DNA of 64,000 nt from Phytophthora colocasiae (Eukaryota > Oomycota > Peronosporomycetes > Peronosporales > Peronosporaceae), in the NCBI GenBank assembly GCA_018806915.1, contig JAGKQI010000060.1, positions 1-64,000 of the forward strand. Reading direction: 5' to 3'. Of this stretch, positions 48,541 through 57,653 are shown piece by piece. Numbering within the stretch: position 1 is the first letter of the stretch; every line of letters begins with the position of its first letter. The notes below the pieces were generated by a model that was given only the letters and a program-made list of their open reading frames with translations, was not told the DNA's origin and ran no database searches. The position numbers and the translations under genes are program-made.

Positions 48541-48754
48541 TCTGGCGAGTAGCGTAAGTAGTGTAGAAAGAAGAGATGTTTGTTGTACTCAGTGAAAGGC
48601 GAAGTGGTAGATTTAGCAGTTAGAGTTCCTGCTGGCAGAACTGTTGGTTCTGGCATATCTGTACTAGTAGATACTATAACTATAGTAGAATCCATAGTTA
48701 TCTACTTACAGAGGGTGGATCGTAATATTGTATGACAAAGAGCATACTTCAACA
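48541..48754 (-). repeat. Copia 5' LTR, 214 bp
   Basis: On the minus strand it starts TGTTGAAGTATGCTC and ends CTACTCGCCAGA. It matches both flanks of the foldback element in the 3' LTR and adjoins the ATCTA duplication. Confidence 0.88.
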
Positions 48755-48759
48755 ATCTA

Positions 48760-49909
48760 CACGAGGAGATTAACGCGCAACTACACGACAGCCGTACACA
48801 TGTATGATTCAGACACCTCGCAGCTTGATCGTCAACACAGAGCACTGTTACGCTTGACGTGAGAGTTGTGATGAGCAACACGGCACGCTGAATGCCAAAG
48901 GAGTTTGTTTCAGTGGTGACGTCGAAATATGTCTGTGAGTGTTAGTTTTTCTTCGAGGCTATGCTGGTCGGTCAGTGTACACAGGGTAAGTGCGGTACGT
49001 CCAAGCCAGGCACCGATGAATTTGCATGAGGCAATTTCGAGATACACGTACAGCAATGTGGGAACAAACACCAAGATAAACGGAGCGCGGTTGCGTTTGG
49101 AGAGGGGGGTAGCGATTCCAACATAAAGCTTCCGTCACGCAACTAGCATTGCTCGTCAGTGTACAGGGCTCCAGACATCATGCTTCCGGTTGCAAGGGTA
49201 CTCTAAGCCTCCTTTGAACAGCATGCACATGTGGAAGTGATCGTTAGATAGAACGTGGAAGTAGCACTCCACAATCACTTTGGCAAATAGTACTTTAAGT
49301 ACTATTTGCCAAAGTGATTGTGGAGCATCCGATATGTACCAGCAAGAAAAATAGAGTGGGTGGCTTCCTCGCACGCGATTCCCGCTAGAACAACAGAACC
49401 TATTGGTTGGAATACCCCGAAGGCCGGTCCTGGAGAGAGAGATCTTTGCCTACACTCACTCAGTGTGCTACCAGCCCTCTTATCATACTTAGTTAGTAAA
49501 AGTCCTGACAGAACGGAACCAGATCTGCACTAGCGGTTTTATCTGCTTTTCATTTCATGCACACCGAAAAAGCGAAGGTGGCGACAAAAAAATGCTTCGA
49601 AATCGAACCATTTTTATCCACTATTTCAGTACTCTCTTAAGGAATCTATCGTTATTACAGTAGATGAAGTATAAATTTATCTTTTTCCATTAGATACAGC
49701 ACTAATCTATCGTTATTACAATAGATTCGTGCCACTTGAAGTTTGTATGAATCATGGGGATTGCCTGACTTCATGAAGATGGGCGGGCACAGGAAGTGCG
49801 TGGCAATCGAATGGTATCCGCTATCATTTCGCATTGTGATCGCTGGACGTCAAGGCTCTGCGAGAACTCTTCACCTCCTTCGCTTTCATTTATTTACAGG
49901 ATCTACCCA
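48760..49909. other. Intergenic region with a large perfect hairpin
   Basis: No gene was recognised. The 5' part is AT-balanced unique sequence, 49267-49325 is a palindrome (listed separately), and the last 150 bp lead into a START-FYVE gene. In that last part the frame is open without an ATG homologous to the family start. Confidence 0.5.
49267..49325. repeat. Perfect inverted repeat, 29-bp arms, 1-nt loop
   Basis: CTCCACAATCACTTTGGCAA... (49267-49295) and its exact reverse complement (49297-49325) flank a single T at 49296. It could extrude a cruciform or be the remnant of a MITE. Confidence 0.95.
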
Positions 49910-51067
49910 ATGAGACCTCAAGATTTGGCTCAGTACATGCCTCAACTCGACCTGGTTGAGTCGGACAGGACATCACTACGTGAATTAGCGGATACACTGA
50001 CCACGCACAACCTCGAGAGCTACAACGCTCTGTTAATATCCAGCGATGGCCACGCCGACACTAGACAATGGAAAGAGCTCCGCCGTAAGGACGGGATCCG
50101 TGTCTACAAGGAACGCGCGGCCACGTCGTCGCTCCCGTGCATCCCGTCACTGCTGTTGTTAGGCACAGTAGTCGGGAAACTCGAGGACGTCATGTTAGTG
50201 GCCGCTGCAGACACGGACGAGCGCATGAAACTCACGTCCAAATGTCTGCAGGACGGCGTGGTGGACAGCAAAGTGCTGCAGTCGGTGGTGGCCCCGACGG
50301 TGGACCAGCCGTTCCGCCACGTCGGCGTCAAGTGGCGGTTGCACGACGCACGGGACTACGTCTGTGTGGACGCGTCCGGTATGACTACAAACTGCAAAGG
50401 GGAACGTGTAGGCTATAGCATCTCGCACTCAGTGGCGTTTGCGCAGCTCCCGAGCTTCGACAAGTTCAGCGTCGAGCGCGCCAACATGTCGGTGTGCTGT
50501 CTGTTCCGGCAGAAGACGGCGGACACGGTCGAGTGCTACGCGCGAGGCTTCTTCGACTTCCGTAGCGGTAGTAATGAGTTGCTTAACACGTTGTCGATGA
50601 ACGCGGTAGCTACTCAATGGCTCTGCTTCTCCAAATATGTGGACTGCGCCGAGATGAAGAAGATCGTGTGGCGCATGCGCAAGAACTCTGGACTACCGGT
50701 GAACGGACCGCTGACCATTGAGCCGTCGGATGAACAAGTGGCTAAGCCCGGCAAGAGCTGGAGTGGATGCAGCGTCTGCAAGCGTAGCTACGGTCTTTCG
50801 TTGCGACGGACGTGCAAGATCTGCGATCGTGGCGTGTGCTCCAATTGCTGCGTCAAGAAACTCGTGTGCGTCTTGGCACCGGACCGCCGAACGGTGTTGG
50901 ATAAGAAGCGCACGTTCTGCACTGCGTGCATGTGCCAAGTGACCCGCAGCGATGCGCTGGCCATCGCACAGGATGAGATCCTCGAGTTGCAGCCGCAGGA
51001 GGATTCAGAAACTATGACAGACGAGCAGGTCAATGTCTGTACGCTTTCGGGTCACTCTGCTCATTGA
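49910..51067 (+). CDS. START-like and FYVE-like zinc-finger protein
   Basis: The product is 385 aa and intronless. The ATG at 49910 (MRPQDLAQYMPQLDLVESDR) is where family similarity starts; a longer frame from 49811 would add unrelated residues. START-like part: LISSDGHADTRQWKELRRKDG, SLLLLGTVVGKLEDVML, DQPFRHVGVKWRL, ARDYVCVDASGM, VGYSISHSVAFAQLPSF and VECYARGFFDF. The C-terminal FYVE-like finger (about 287-340) has CSVC, CKIC, CSNC, FCTAC, with RRTCKIC in place of the usual R+HHC+ motif. It is followed 286 bp later by another paralogue on the same strand. A predicted lipid-binding membrane-associated protein; specific role unknown. Confidence 0.87.
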   Translation: MRPQDLAQYMPQLDLVESDRTSLRELADTLTTHNLESYNALLISSDGHADTRQWKELRRKDGIRVYKERAATSSLPCIPSLLLLGTVVGKLEDVMLVAAADTDERMKLTSKCLQDGVVDSKVLQSVVAPTVDQPFRHVGVKWRLHDARDYVCVDASGMTTNCKGERVGYSISHSVAFAQLPSFDKFSVERANMSVCCLFRQKTADTVECYARGFFDFRSGSNELLNTLSMNAVATQWLCFSKYVDCAEMKKIVWRMRKNSGLPVNGPLTIEPSDEQVAKPGKSWSGCSVCKRSYGLSLRRTCKICDRGVCSNCCVKKLVCVLAPDRRTVLDKKRTFCTACMCQVTRSDALAIAQDEILELQPQEDSETMTDEQVNVCTLSGHSAH

Positions 51068-51353
51068 CGAGACCCCACTGACCACGAGGACACCACTTAC
51101 ATCGTATCATAAGCTTAAAAGTAACAGGAATGCACGTGACCCCCAAGTGTCAATCGATGGTGGCGAGCTTGCAGGTGCACACCTCGCAGTTCATTGGCCG
51201 GAGCCATCACGCCTTCCGGACTTTGCAGTCACCAGCACGCTACTGCTCAGAGACTTTCGTTGCTGGACCTAAAATTCCCACCGGAAGGACAGCCTCGACG
51301 AACGCCAATTGTCCCGGTCATTCCTGATTTCATCGAGTAGAGTTGAAGGCGTG

Positions 51354-52520
51354 ATGAAATCTGTGCGCTCGCTGGTCGACGCTTTGCCACCGTTAAAGCT
51401 CAACGATGCCGAGGAGAAGGAGCTGCAGAACTTGTCCGAGAATTTTGTACTCGCTAACATCGATGAGTACCTCGAAATGTCGGAAGACGTCCGGAAAACC
51501 GGCAAAAGACCCAAAGAATGGCGGGAATTGAGGCGCAAGGACAACATCCGAGTGTACACGCAACGCAGCACCAAGAACGGAACCCCGGACGCTGAATCGA
51601 CGGTGCCGTCCTTACTGTTGTTCGGGACGATCCAAGGCACTTTGAACGACGTCATGTACGCCGTCTCTGGCTCCAACGACGAAGATATCAAAGTCCGATC
51701 CAAGTTCGTGCAGGACGGGATCGTTGACGCCAAAGTACTGCATGAAGTCGTACAACCCACAGTCGAAGACCCGTACCAGCACATCAACGTCACATGGAGA
51801 CTGTACGCCGTACCGGAGAACCGAGACTACATCTGCGTCGAGGCTTCCGGTATTGCTGTGACGACTGAAGGAGAATCTATCGGGTATCATGTGGCTCACT
51901 CTGTGGGGTTCCCTCAGTTGCCTCCGTTTCAAAAGGCAGACGTCGAGCGTGGCAATCTCTCGGTCTGTGCGCTCTACCGACAACGTGCACCGAACAGCGT
52001 CGAGTGTTACGTACACGGTTTCTTCGATTTCCAGGAAGACGACACGGTGCTCTCGGCCATCTCCATGAACTCGATGGCCAACCAGTGGCTGTCGTTCTCC
52101 CAGTTGATCGAATGTGCCGAGATGAAGAAACTTGTGTGGAATTTGCGGAAGAAATCGGCTCGGATTAGTAGCACCAGCACAGCTACTAACAGTAGCTTGG
52201 GGTCACCAATTGACCCTCGAAGGAAGAGTTCAACAACTGTCTCGAGTCATTGTCGAGTGTGTACCAAGAGCTTTGGATTGCTTGGCTCTAAGAAAATGTG
52301 TCGAGTTTGTGGCCAAATGGTATGCTCCAAATGCCACGTCAAGAGGACGGTGTGTACGGTGAACCATTGGGAGAACCGAGCCATTCTCGAGAAGAAGCTA
52401 CCGGTTTGTGGTCCCTGTATCCACGAGATCCTCACTGGAAATGCGCTGGAAGTTGCACGGGATGAAGTGCATCTCCGAGTCTACACACGTGACTCAGACT
52501 GGTGGTCCATGTCCGAATGA
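51354..52520 (+). CDS. START-like and FYVE-like zinc-finger protein
   Basis: The product is 388 aa and intronless. The ATG at 51354 (MKSVRSLVDALPPLKLND) is the first ATG; the upstream frame is open only from a TTG at 51309. Blocks: PKEWRELRRKDNIRVYTQRS, SLLLFGTIQGTLNDVMY, DPYQHINVTWRLYAVPENRDY, IGYHVAHSVGFPQLPPF and VECYVHGFFDF. A Ser/Thr linker leads to the finger (about 300-355): CRVC, CRVC, CSKC, VCGPC. Unlike its neighbours it has an extended insert after GYADS-type residues (MSEDVRKTGKRPKEW replaces VTKDGHPDSRSW). It converges on the broken copy at 52978-54125. Confidence 0.87.
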   Translation: MKSVRSLVDALPPLKLNDAEEKELQNLSENFVLANIDEYLEMSEDVRKTGKRPKEWRELRRKDNIRVYTQRSTKNGTPDAESTVPSLLLFGTIQGTLNDVMYAVSGSNDEDIKVRSKFVQDGIVDAKVLHEVVQPTVEDPYQHINVTWRLYAVPENRDYICVEASGIAVTTEGESIGYHVAHSVGFPQLPPFQKADVERGNLSVCALYRQRAPNSVECYVHGFFDFQEDDTVLSAISMNSMANQWLSFSQLIECAEMKKLVWNLRKKSARISSTSTATNSSLGSPIDPRRKSSTTVSSHCRVCTKSFGLLGSKKMCRVCGQMVCSKCHVKRTVCTVNHWENRAILEKKLPVCGPCIHEILTGNALEVARDEVHLRVYTRDSDWWSMSE

Positions 52521-52977
52521 ATGGACGGAGGAAGCATTTTTTGATTGTATTTAACAGCATGCGGGTGGCGTAAGAAGTAGGAACACAACTTTATGATAAA
52601 TAACAAAGACTGGTAATTAATCTTTCGGGATCTTAGTCAGCAAACCTTGCGAGTCACGAAGCTTATTCAGCCATCATTTGAGTGCTGTGCTGATCTCGTG
52701 GCGTTCAGATCATGATTCAGAATTGCAACATGTAATTGGCCCAAGGCATGACGCATTTCGGCCTCAGCACGTGTCAATTACTAGTACGCAGTTAAAGAAG
52801 AACACATTGATAAGACAAAATGCTTTATGGATGTCTGTAAAATGATGCCCAATTGTCCCAAACAATCGTGAATATTTCTTTCGTTCGTGCCGAATACTAC
52901 AAACAAAGCGGTTATTAAGTTCATTCAGATACTTCTTAGGTTAACTAGTACAGGTAGCAACAGCTACACAAGCATTC
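52521..52977. other. Intergenic between convergent START-FYVE copies
   Basis: The shared 3' flank of two convergent paralogues. Nothing else was recognised. Confidence 0.5.
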
Positions 52978-54125
52978 TACGAGTCCACGGCATCTTGGTT
53001 AACTGCCAGTTCTTCTCGAGCGATGGCCACGTGTCACTTTCCCGCATCGTTTTCAATACATCGATGGCAGAACGAACTCTTCTTCTCGTCCACAGTTCGT
53101 CCATCGACGGCCATAAAGTACAATGATTTTCTTGACAGTACAACGAGGACAAACGATTCGGCCGCAACTTGTACAGGTTTCACGACTTGTACCGAGGAAT
53201 CCGAAGCTGTTAGAGCATAAACTGCAAGCTCCTGGACGCATCGCCGGCTCTAATAAAGCTCTGGAAAACCCTCCGCCTGAATTTGAAGACGTACTGGAGC
53301 TGGAACTTGTGTCAGAAGTGCGACTATCAAGACTGTTCCTCCGTAGTCCCCACATCAACTTCTTCATGCGTCCATACTCCACTTTCCGCCCGAACGAAAG
53401 CCACTGAGACGCCAGAGCTTGCAACGCCACATTATTCAGCATTTTATTTGTCGTAGGAAGTCAAAGAAACCTCGTACATAAATTTCAACACTTGTTGGAG
53501 TCTTCTGGCGATACAGTGAACACACCGACATGTTGCTTCGCAGCACACCATAGCTCTGGAAGTCCGGCAGATCCGGGAAAGCAACGGAGTGAGCCAAATT
53601 GTATCCAATACGCTCATTCTTCGAGTGTAAAACACCCGTCGCATCTAACGACACGTAGTCACGGCCATTGTAGAGTTTCCACTTGATCCCTACGTGACGG
53701 AAAGGCTCTTCCGTCGACGGCTTCACCAATTCACACAACATTTTTGTATCCACCATCCCGTCATTGACAATAGAGGATTTGATCTTGAGCGCAGCGTCCG
53801 TCGTCGCTACTACCCCATACATCACGTCTTCCACTGTGCCTTCTACTGTTCCTAATAGCAATAAGGACGGGGTGAATGGTGTTCTACGTCTGGAGGAACT
53901 ATTAGGACGTTCCCGATAGATTCTTAAACCACTTTTACGTCGCATCTCCTTCCACTGCCCCGCGTTCAAGTCCGCGTAGCCATTTTTGGTCACGAGCAGC
54001 GTATTACTCTGTTGAACATTGTGCAATACTAAAGTGCCAGCTAAATTTCGCAGTAAGTCTCGATCTGCATTGGACACTGCAAGTTGTGGTACAAGATGTA
54101 CGAAATCCGACGTTTTCTTGGTCAT
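52978..54125 (-). pseudogene. START/FYVE-like family protein, frameshifted copy
   Basis: The ATG at 54125 opens MTKKTSDFVHLVPQLAVSN and an intact START-like half: VTKNGYADLNAGQWKEMRRK, SLLLLGTVEGTVEDVMY, EEPFRHVGIKWKLYNGRDY, IGYNLAHSVAFPDLPDF, VEIYVRGFFDF. At about 53445 a one-base shift ends the frame. The next frame gives TNKMLNNVALQALASQW, a Ser-rich linker and the finger CSLC, CTSC, CPRC. A second shift near 53090 hides the last pair (SFCHRC), after which an internal stop near 53040 precedes REELAVNQDAV and a final stop at 52978. Everything else matches the intact neighbours, so this is a young pseudogene or error-affected. Confidence 0.85.
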
Positions 54126-54333
54126 TTCGACCGAGACTTTCGCGTCGTCCGGTTAAATTTTAAGTGAGTGATGCCCACGACACCGACAGGCCTTTCGAAG
54201 CGGAAAGGGAGAGCCATAAGCGTTCCATGGCTGCCCATTAAGTGCCCAGAGAGCTGACCTGTGCGTCAGTGACGCTGCAGTCCATTAGGCATCATCATGG
54301 CAGACTTTCCACCAATCATGTTCTTTAAACTAT

Positions 54334-56240
54334 TACCGTATTTGTCGGATCGAGTGGGACACTCGGATCAAGTGGGAAAGCCACTATGTAGGGGTGACAC
54401 CCCCTCTCTATACCATAGAACCTATCAAAATGAAACATGCATTTATTGAGGTTTATGAAGTTACTCCTCATCAGGAAGAACAGCATTCTCTGGTGAAGCT
54501 TACATGCGTTCGGAATCTACCAGAAGCATCTGAGGTCCAATAGGAATATGTCCTGCCTTTTGAAAGCCTCTAATTATCGTTTCAGCGGAGATCATCTCCC
54601 ACGCCTCCCCAATCATCTTCGACAGTAGAAGGCGACGCTCACTAGCATTTGACGCAAAGGGGTTGTCGATGTGCCAGCGTCGATAAAGATCCCTGCGTAG
54701 TGTACATTGTTAGAAACAACGATGAAGTTAAAAAAGCTTTTTAAAAAAGCACGTACTGAATGATGCTTTTAAATGAATGCATTAACGCTTCGACATCCAT
54801 CGGCTGACTGAAGGCCAGGTAATCCCTCGGAGGAATGTATTCTGGACCTCAGTACAGCACTCCTCAAGAGAGGTTTTTACGCTGTCCATCTTGTGGACCT
54901 TTAAGCTGTCCAGCAGCAGCATGCGGCTTGTGCCTTGTGCTGAAGGGGCGTCCAAACTCTAGTCACACACACACACCAATTTTAGTTTTAAAGGTACTAA
55001 ATAAAAGAGATTAAATTACAAACCTCGTCAGATCCACTTTTAGCACTTCGTGGCATGGTCACAAAAGGCCTTTTTTGCTTGGGTCAGTATGGATTTGACA
55101 CCAGGATGGCCCCAGCCTGGAGCTCGGAAACTCTCTTGATATACTGCGGCCCTCCAGGCTCACGCCCCGCAAACACAATAAAGGGCTGGGAGCTTCATCC
55201 CGTGTGGCTGACGTGCGGCACAGGAAGACGGGGCTACAGCGAGATCCATTTTCCCCTCATCCCCTTGCGGGCCTACGCCCACCGTCTACTGTCTTTGCTC
55301 CTTTAAAATCGATTGTTAAACGGCCCGGGTTATCAATCCCCAAGCCCGTTTGATCCATGTTGAAGAAGGTTGCCATACCGGTCTTGCGTTCTGTAAGACA
55401 GTGGAAAGATTCCATCTTCTTCTAACAGCAAAGATTGATCGACCTAGAAAATGAGTCTGCAATTTCCTAAAACAAGTTTTAGTTGATAATTACTTACTGA
55501 CTCAATAAATGTAATTTAAGTACACTCGCATTGTTCTCCCGCAGTTTTCTACTCTTTTGTGAGTGATGCGCCTAACAGAAAATCTGTTACGCTTCAAACA
55601 GCGTGTGCAACCAAGATAGTAGTGCAACATTCGTTCTGGCTGCTGAGGAAGGGCAGCGTCGAACTTGCCAATCAATATCAGCACAATGCACTTCTGTAGT
55701 GACACACAGTCCTCGTGTCTTTCTCATCCAGCGTTATCCATTTTATTAACCTGTGAGAAGAAAATAGCATTAGTACAATTGAGCAGCATTAAAACAATAA
55801 GAAGTCCAACACGTACTCGGCTTCAAGCTCAGGAAAAAGGACGTATTGCCTTCAATGGGCGATGAGGACGAGCAAACACTTGATTCGGAGGCGGAGGCAG
55901 CCACAGAGCAGAGCTGTGCCTTTGACTACGCCAGCGGATAGATGGTCGAGCGATGGCTGACTCCTCAGCCGACCGAAGCTGCATCAACGGCCCGCTTCTC
56001 CCTCTACCGCACAAGCACCTCAAGTGCGTATTAAAGTAGAAAGCATAATAAACGGAGGATTTACAGTATTTTTGCGCATTACCTTGTACTTGATTTTATT
56101 CTTGTTCTTCGGCCTGCGCGGCATTACGAGAAATGGGATGGATGGCAGTCGACGCATGCAAAAAAAAAAAACTTTGAGGTTTTTTTATGACTTGAAAATG
56201 GCCATTAAAAGTTGTCTCACTCGATCCGACAAATACGGTA
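54334..56240 (-). mobile_element. Pogo-like DNA transposon with 26-bp inverted ends
   Basis: Terminal repeats TACCGTATTTGTCGGATCGA (54334-54359) and its inverted partner (56215-56240) match at 25 of 26 positions. TA is present at both ends, consistent with TA target duplication. Just inside the left end, CGGATC(G/A)AGTGGGA is repeated in tandem. The interior minus strand encodes a DDE transposase of the pogo/Tigger type. Confidence 0.85.
54500..55705 (-). CDS. Pogo/Tigger-type transposase, intron-containing
   Basis: Minus strand. An N-terminal frame (55705-55502) has NRFSVRRITHKRVENCGR, a helix-turn-helix-like end. Near 55355 MDQTGLGIDNPG gives the first catalytic Asp region. Near 55160 the VFAGREPGGPQYIKRVSELQ reading follows in a neighbouring frame. 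Near 54915 MLLLDSLKVHKMDSV carries the second Asp, and near 54815 QPMDVEALMHSFKSI the third. The end reads AWEMISAETIIRGFQKAGHI with a stop at 54500-54502. Candidate GT-AG introns lie at about 55469-55499, 54960-55024 and 54694-54757 (boundaries by eye). The start and first exon are not settled, and one frame change may remain near 55100-55300. Confidence 0.65.
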
Positions 56241-56381
56241 CTCTTTGGTTTGTACTACTAGTACCTCACAAGCTGCTTCTTTTTAACCAATCCCGATATG
56301 TTATATTTTACCGTGAGATGCGGCGCAGTGAGACGGAGCATAAACCACTCGTAAGAGATTGGATAAAAAAGCCCAAGGCAT

Positions 56382-56938
56382 ATGATTGGATTACTTGAAA
56401 TGGCTACATTGAAGTGCCTGCATTTAAGCCAAGCCCCCCACCAAGCGACACCCCTGGCACCAAAGTTCAAACACGACCTAAGCATCCCTTTCGGCGCTGC
56501 CGGCCTACGCTGCGGTCACCAAGGCGGCGTTTTCGGACCCACGTCTCCAGAGGCGACACGATGTCGCCCCTCCGGCATGCGCCAGACTGGTCAAAGCATG
56601 CTGTCGGCCCACTACAACACCGTGCTTCTGCTGCCAATTCAGATCGATTTGGCGGACACGTAGTGGATGTGTGTAGCATCCGACTTGCTACCTCGAGCCC
56701 CCTACTCCGGATTGAAGCACCAAGTCCCGTCCAAGAAGAGGAAGACTCGCAGCCGAGACGTGAACGCTGCCAACGAAAAAACTCATTTACCGGCGAAGCC
56801 TTCTGTCGCGGAGACCTGGTCCACCTTCTGGTGATGATGTTAAAAAGGCACCAAGAGTACCTTTCTAGCTATAGCTATAGCTGTAGTTGTAAGACAGGTA
56901 GACTCCTAAGGCGTGAGAGAACGACAACCACCGAGTAG
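56382..56938 (+). other. Open frame of unknown nature
   Basis: A 174-codon plus frame rich in Arg, Ser and Pro lies between the pogo-like element and the START relic. It has no domain I recognise and a simple TAGCTATAGCTATAGCTGTAG tract near its end. It may be chance. Confidence 0.2.
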
Positions 56939-56969
56939 CATATCTATTTGAAGCGTTAAAATGGCGTGG

Positions 56970-57641
56970 CCATGCGTTCCGGACGATAAATCAGAAGAAC
57001 CCGCGTGTGTAGCAATCCACCCCGTCAGCTGTTAGTCTTTGCCGTGGTACAGTGAGCACACTCGACATGTTTCCCTCGCGAGCGATCTCCTGAGGTCTGT
57101 GAATGCTGGTAATTGAGGTAAACCCCACCGGGAATGCGATACGTTGTTTCGTCTCTGTGGGGTCTGCATGGATACCGGTCGTGTCGAGGTGTCACGTAGT
57201 CACGATCTTCATATGAAGTCGCCACTTTGAAGACGCTGGATGTAGTGGAGCGGGTCGTTTACAGTAGGGCCTACTGAGCTCCTCCAGCACTTTACTATCG
57301 ACTACACCGTCGCGGATTACACGTGGACTTGAAACCTTCAAAGACCTCGTCCGTGGGGGTTACAACACCCGTACATGATGTCTTTCGAGCTTCCTACTAC
57401 TAGCAGGATCCCAGTAGTAATAGGGATGGGATAGCTGGTGGAGACGCACCGATAGAGCGTGGTCGTTCTCGGTAGATGCCTGAATCCCTTCTACTTTACG
57501 TGTGGGGACCCATAGTCGACTATCTGGGTGACCATCCTTGGTAACGCTTACAGGTTGTTCAGCTACTGCTCGAGGTTGGTGAGAAACTAGAGTCGTTACT
57601 ACACGCTTTGCCGGGCCAAAGTGGGCTAATCGAGCATCCAA
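56970..57641 (-). pseudogene. START-like family relic, 3' truncated
   Basis: Near 57580-57500 the minus strand reads VTKDGHPDSRLW and TRKVEG, the N-terminal family block. Near 57430-57370 HPYYYWDP and ERHHVRVL are a distorted SLLLLGT...DDVMY region in mixed frames. Near 57225-57170 YEDRDYV matches the PRDYVCV strand. Near 57065-56985 NMSSVLTVPRQRL and VDCYTRGFF match the NMSVCSLYRQ and VECYVRGFF blocks. No zinc-finger part was found below 56970. It is heavily decayed and abuts a Tc1-like transposon on its 5' side. Confidence 0.75.
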
Positions 57642-57653
57642 TGTGGGGCAGGA

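Larger units (their letters stand above)
43722..48754 (-). mobile_element. Non-autonomous (gag-only) Copia LTR retrotransposon
   Basis: The minus-strand element is bounded by LTRs at 48541-48754 (5') and 43722-44867 (3', enlarged by insertions). The 5-bp target duplication ATCTA lies at 43717-43721 and 48755-48759. The primer-binding site GGTTATGAGCCC follows the 5' LTR. The interior carries only a Copia-type gag (48536-47627). No protease, integrase or reverse transcriptase motif was found between 47627 and the 3' LTR, where Copia pol would lie. The element has been hit by a foldback insertion, a 21-nt palindromic insertion and a 1.1-kb segment. Confidence 0.88.

Noticed and set aside
56382..56938. 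Arg/Ser/Pro-rich frame as a real gene
   Set aside because: No domain, competing frames, located between two mobile elements; kept only as a low-confidence entry.
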